A stretch of 64,000 nucleotides of DNA, taken from assembly GCF_900636475.1 (NCBI RefSeq), contig NZ_LR134283.1, forward strand, positions 1,240,001 through 1,304,000, in the 5' to 3' direction. Below, piece by piece: positions 61,501 to 64,000 of the stretch (within the stretch, counting starts at the first letter, position 1; each line of letters starts with the position of its first letter). The DNA comes from Streptococcus anginosus (GTDB lineage Bacteria > Bacillota > Bacilli > Lactobacillales > Streptococcaceae). The position numbers were made by a program, and so were the translations under genes. The notes under the pieces are model-generated. The model saw nothing but the letters and a program-made list of their open reading frames with translations. It was not told where the DNA came from and did not search any database.

Positions 61501-62962
61501 AATAGTCTTTCCGCTCAACTTTAACAACATCAAGTGGTTCAAGTGTCAAACCGTTTGCTGTAATATTATCCGAAACTTTAACGGTATCTTTTGTTCCCTT
61601 GTCAGACCAAACGGTTACTGTATAATCAAGGTAGGCAGTATCTCCATCATAAGTAACTTTACCAGTCTTTTGACTATGAATATCATACTGTTCTTGGTGA
61701 GGCTCCTCATGCTTATCAATATCTTTTGACGGGATAGTAATTTTCACTTTATCCGTAAAAGGAATTTCATAATTCCCGTTTTCTTTCTTCCATTTCTCAC
61801 CAATGCTAGCTGAAAAATTCAATTGTCCTGTAGAATCTGTATTTGGAGTTAGTTCATTTACATAGCTATCCAAGAAAGTAATAGCCATATATTTCTTGCC
61901 ATTAACAGTTACAACTTTAAATTTATAAGCTTCTTTTCCACTATCTTTGTCATATCCTGTATATTCTTGATTTTCATATAAACCAGAACCTAAACTTACA
62001 TTATCTGGTAATTGGAAAGCATAATTTTTATTTTTTACTAAATCAGTTTGAGAGATTTTAAATCCCAAATTCAAACTAGCTTCTAATATTTTTGATGAAG
62101 CGGTATAAGTAGCTTTCCCAGTATAACTTCCATCTGTCAAATAACTTGTAAAATCAGCATAATTCACACCTGCAATCGTATACGTCGAAAACTTATCTGA
62201 TTTAAATTCGACACCCGTCACATCTCCTGATTGGGTTTCGTTAATGGTGGTATCAGCCTTTTTGGTTAGGTCTTCTACTTGGTTTACGTCGTTGTCTTTG
62301 AAGTGATACAATTTCCATTCGGAATGCAAACGGTCATCTGAAACGGTATTTTTAAAGGTCATGGATACCGATACTTCTTTGTTTGGTTCCACTTCTGTAC
62401 CAGCTTCATTGACAAAGGAAATATCATATGAATGAGCCACTGTTAAAGTTTGACGTTTTTCACTCAAGACTTCTTTGATTTTGTTATCAATAGCCGTCGT
62501 ATTTGAAATGGGTGTTACCTTTAACGTCACTTTTTCTGAAAAAGTATTCTCTGGATAGCTGGCTTTCACAATAACATTGCCAGACTCGGCCGTTTGCTCG
62601 CCAGCTTCTTTGGCAACGGAAGTCTCAGCCTCTTTAGGAGTCTCCGGTGCAACAGATGGCTTCGTTTCCTGAGCATTTGTATCCGTAGTAGGTTTATCTT
62701 CCTCACTACTTGGTTTGCTTACAGGAGATTCCACCGAGCTTGAGCTAGTTTTGCTTGTATCAGTCAGACTAGAAACAGGTTCTTCTTGAGATTGAATGAC
62801 TGATGAGCTAGTTGAATTACTAACTGTAATAGCTGGTAAAATCAAGGCATAAGTCGTGATAAATACTACAATGAGAGACAAAGCTAAGACTAGCTTTGAC
62901 AACCGTCTAGCCCGCATCCTTTCTCTGACAAGAAAGGCTAATTTCCTCCATAACTTCTTCAT
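58517..62962 (-). CDS. Large pilus-associated adhesin, LPKTG-anchored
   Basis: The 1481-aa protein has an N-terminal export signal or helix (KLVLALSLIVVFITTYALILPAI, about 23-45). A Ser/Thr/Pro/Glu-rich segment runs to about 130. Many isopeptide-type beta-sandwich domains follow, then two Cna-B-like domains near the C terminus (ITKVDVNNFGIILPEATFEI with YYAIETKAPNGYEL; IKVDKKWLTAEG with YKVVEEKVEGYDTSY). The sorting signal LPKTG is at 1442-1446, followed by a membrane helix and a basic tail. Size, position before the backbone pilin and sorting signal indicate the tip/ancillary adhesin. It begins 14 bp after the signal peptidase gene. The receptor is unknown. Confidence 0.9.
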   Translation of the reverse strand: MKKLWRKLAFLVRERMRARRLSKLVLALSLIVVFITTYALILPAITVSNSTSSSVIQSQEEPVSSLTDTSKTSSSSVESPVSKPSSEEDKPTTDTNAQETKPSVAPETPKEAETSVAKEAGEQTAESGNVIVKASYPENTFSEKVTLKVTPISNTTAIDNKIKEVLSEKRQTLTVAHSYDISFVNEAGTEVEPNKEVSVSMTFKNTVSDDRLHSEWKLYHFKDNDVNQVEDLTKKADTTINETQSGDVTGVEFKSDKFSTYTIAGVNYADFTSYLTDGSYTGKATYTASSKILEASLNLGFKISQTDLVKNKNYAFQLPDNVSLGSGLYENQEYTGYDKDSGKEAYKFKVVTVNGKKYMAITFLDSYVNELTPNTDSTGQLNFSASIGEKWKKENGNYEIPFTDKVKITIPSKDIDKHEEPHQEQYDIHSQKTGKVTYDGDTAYLDYTVTVWSDKGTKDTVKVSDNITANGLTLEPLDVVKVERKDYSGWYGEEGTNKQTITGYTVNKGADNKSFNVTLPKLSAKQAYTITYRYKVSNFPAGKDFAVNNKIDVETPNVPHSHTETWLNLHRNKISKSGQYNKDTNKIKWTITVNENHNDIAGAVLKDEMLAKASDVTITPNNGFEKTSDGYKFTAVQNGKNTQKYTITYTTDAGKQPENWNAGNTKVKNKVTVTDGGDSSSTETTVDTGKGKTGGLGKKFEKMESTPQANIKELTWKSIITMPGDGKLPQGTEFEDVLKGQNGTNNGEHYFTKEQLDEIHKKLETIFGKDNFELQIMESGNSNWQYVNYNQIDNNKTYKQFKFKLLKEYKSKNNVTLEYKSTINISNIVSFANTISSGGFSSEAKYKYEESGKVFKMDGNNQVWDGTANEFDKNTTQHEIQKDGTIDWVVKVKVNDDAHSVTITDTPPAGLKLTGFEYGNSIYGIDSGVFTVTDTEIKLQNQYYTGQYGADVDVQGTISNGVVTVTFTAKNGKTLKQALKDTGALYARFKFKSDADPLDENVKKTYTNKASASIDGKPSGEAEHTQNITVRPGQKLSKSGKWNNTARQLEYSLVLNPEGKDLAAGKDHYTLTDTLTYQEDLPTKLSYDLVQSSVVLKDENGHEVDKSKWSWTVEKTKDSSGLYKSVLKVKVPNFKKYTLEYKYAVSREVTSNNEAQLNVTNTAVIEGLKTGKTENKVDYKWEKIKAGGTIVSDKAYNITKVDVNNFGIILPEATFEIRENITNKVVATYKTDASGKFSITKNSKNAITGSQALEDNKLYYAIETKAPNGYELPEESKRTKYYFYFSQLDTLPSNMGAITSAEVVNLAKQSKSEYVPNTPLPKTTSIKVDKKWLTAEGVQTDRADGSITVKLIQIATKENASQGEKSEEVVLHTQIITKASNWTHTFDNLPTAGVNNQGQKVTYTYKVVEEKVEGYDTSYSTTSPMASGTITITNKKQKAYVLPKTGGPGLRLLIGMGIAVTLLSSSLLIYKSYQRYRKSEL

Positions 62963-62976
62963 GTTTATTCCTCCAT

Positions 62977-63570
62977 TTAAAATGTTCCAAATCTATTTAA
63001 AGGCCATATTCGTACGCTTAATTTTCCTACAATCTGGTCTTGGTCAACAGGGCCAACTGCTGTATTTCGGGAATCAACCGAAACGCTTCGATGGTCCCCC
63101 ATTACAAAAACTTTTTCATCAGGCACTTGATAAGGTAATTTAATATTGGTATTTCCAAAGGATTTTTCTTTTAAATACGGTTCATCTAATTTCTTACCAT
63201 TTACCGTGACATTGCCTTTTTTATCCACATCTACCCATTCTCCAGAAGTAGCAATAACCCGTTTCACTAAAACTTTATTGTTATAGTAGAATGCCACAAC
63301 ATCTCCATGCTTTAAATCACGCGCATTGACTGAGACAACGACATCGCCTGATTTTAAAGTAGGCGTCATAGAATTTCCGTAGATTTGCAAAACTGGGAGC
63401 CAAATAGTAGCGACCAAAATCGCAACAGCAGAGACCGTCACCAGAGTAAAAATTGTACTTTTTAAAGTTCTTTTATAGCGGTCTCGATATTTTGTTGCCT
63501 TTAATTCTTGCTCAAGTGTCGCCACATCGGGCAAATCTTCAATGTTAAACTTTTTTGCTTCTTTCATCAT
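62977..63570 (-). CDS. sipA: Pilus-locus type I signal peptidase
   Basis: The 197-aa protein has one N-terminal membrane segment (about 43-68), catalytic Ser in IYGNSMTPTLKSGD and catalytic Lys in VLVKRVIATSGE, plus the MGDHRSVSVDSRN box. Signal-peptidase-like SipA proteins are required for assembly of several streptococcal pili; some lack catalytic residues, but this one keeps both. It lies between a truncated coiled-coil gene and the adhesin in one operon. Confidence 0.92.
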   Translation of the reverse strand: MMKEAKKFNIEDLPDVATLEQELKATKYRDRYKRTLKSTIFTLVTVSAVAILVATIWLPVLQIYGNSMTPTLKSGDVVVSVNARDLKHGDVVAFYYNNKVLVKRVIATSGEWVDVDKKGNVTVNGKKLDEPYLKEKSFGNTNIKLPYQVPDEKVFVMGDHRSVSVDSRNTAVGPVDQDQIVGKLSVRIWPLNRFGTF

Positions 63571-63577
63571 TCCCTGT

Positions 63578-63877
63578 TTATTTGTTCTCGTCTATTTTCA
63601 TAGCTTGGGCGGATTGCTGCTGCAATAATTCTTGCTCCATGCGTTTAATATTTTCTAAATATTAATCCGCAGTTGCTTGTGCTGTTTCAAAGAGTTTATT
63701 TAACGCAATAGAAGCGTCTGCGATAGAACCTGCTTTTTCTACCAAGATCTTCCGACTGTTCAATTCAGCTTGCAGTTTCTGAACCTGTTGGCGCAGTTGT
63801 TCATTTTCCTTGGCTTGAGTAACAAGTAATTCCAACAAATCTACTCGTCGTAACTTTCTTAATTCTTTTTGCTCCAA
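63578..63877 (-). pseudogene. Small coiled-coil protein gene at head of pilus operon, interrupted by TAA
   Basis: From a TTG start at 63877 (AAAGGAGGGTGAAAG upstream) 71 codons encode a heptad-rich protein (LLELLVTQAKENEQLRQQVQKLQAELNSRKILVEKAG). TAA at 63662-63664 then follows ATAD. The same frame continues as YLENIKRMEQELLQQQSAQAMKIDENK to a second TAA at 63578-63580, 7 bp before sipA. Related proteins beside streptococcal sortase loci are about 95-110 aa and continue through ADxYLxNI. A CAA-to-TAA change (or readthrough) therefore seems likely. The function is unknown; the truncated 71-aa form may still be made. Confidence 0.72.
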
Positions 63878-63955
63878 CTTTCACCCTCCTTTCGCTTATC
63901 AGTCAAATTAAATGACAACTATTTTATTTTCTGCACGACTGAGCCCCACAATCTC

Positions 63956-63988
63956 ATTATATATATATATATATATATATATTGTCAA
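63956..63988 (-). promoter_or_regulatory. Pilus operon promoter with TA-repeat spacer (candidate phase-variable switch)
   Basis: On the minus strand, consensus -35 TTGACA (63983-63988) and consensus -10 TATAAT (63956-63961) are separated by 21 bp consisting entirely of alternating A and T. The expected start is near 63950, giving a leader of about 70 nt before the TTG start at 63877. It is the only evident promoter upstream of the operon inside the window. A 17-bp spacing is optimal, so loss of two TA units would give an ideal promoter. Confidence 0.82.
63958..63982. repeat. TA dinucleotide microsatellite
   Basis: Twenty-five uninterrupted alternating T/A bases (about 12 TA units). Tracts of this length are prone to slipped-strand mispairing. 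Confidence 0.97.
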
Positions 63989-64000
63989 GTAATTTATCTA

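Overview
The window is chromosomal DNA of a low-GC Firmicute, almost certainly a Streptococcus related to the mitis/sanguinis groups. Supporting signs are a streptococcal 16S gene, a ComX competence sigma factor beside the rRNA operon, pyruvate oxidase (spxB) and lactate oxidase (lctO) side by side, 17-bp streptococcal MET-boxes, a BOX-like repeat, a YSIRK-type signal peptide and a sortase-assembled pilus locus. I do not assign a species.

Layout. 1-11.4 kb is mostly conserved housekeeping DNA: the 5' two thirds of a 16S gene and its promoter, comX, pepQ-efp-asp23-nusB, a nucleotidyltransferase-like gene, uvrA, corA, a DUF1129 membrane protein and rpsF-ssb-rpsR. 11.6-17.7 kb holds a glycosyltransferase/phosphodiester-glycosidase/membrane-protein operon, then two histidine phosphatases, a HAD phosphatase and a broken 6-phospho-beta-glucosidase. 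17.9-21.2 kb is a methionine region with intact metF and a heavily decayed metE, behind a perfect palindrome containing a MET-box. 21.4-24.1 kb is a TPP-riboswitch-controlled thiamine-precursor transporter (ykoEDC). 24.3-28.4 kb has an alpha/beta hydrolase, an ABC exporter pair and a convergent OmpR-type two-component system. 28.5-33.5 kb has an intact 6-phospho-beta-glucosidase and the H2O2-producing pair lctO and spxB, each with a cre-like site inside its promoter.

33.7-40.3 kb looks like a self-contained cell-surface module. A PlcR-like XRE/TPR regulator lies upstream of two lipoprotein genes whose promoter regions are near-identical copies (176 bp, no gaps). The second lipoprotein gene is followed 31 bp later by a giant secreted M15 (VanY-like) protein with six Bsp-like repeats and four SH3b-like modules. 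40.4-49.4 kb carries an SGNH hydrolase, a HAD phosphatase, a short MetE-like protein behind a MET-box, a GH1 gene with a VOC protein, an AraC regulator, an HXXEE membrane protein, a C39-peptidase lipoprotein and a CapA-family protein. 49.5-56 kb is beta-glucoside uptake: a BglP-type EIIBCA under cre and LicT-type RAT/terminator control, then a Lac-family PTS operon (IIC, a TIM-barrel-like protein, IIB, IIA) divergent from a ROK regulator. 56-64 kb is a pilus operon on the minus strand: a small coiled-coil gene broken by a stop codon, a signal peptidase, a 1481-aa adhesin, a 480-aa backbone pilin and a class C sortase.

The most interesting observation is at the right edge. The only visible promoter for the pilus operon has its -35 (TTGACA) and -10 (TATAAT) separated by an uninterrupted TA dinucleotide tract with a 21-bp spacer. 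That is the architecture of a slippage-driven phase-variation switch. The second is the duplicated promoter module at 38.3-39.2 kb, which links a probable peptide-sensing regulator to a cell-wall enzyme operon.
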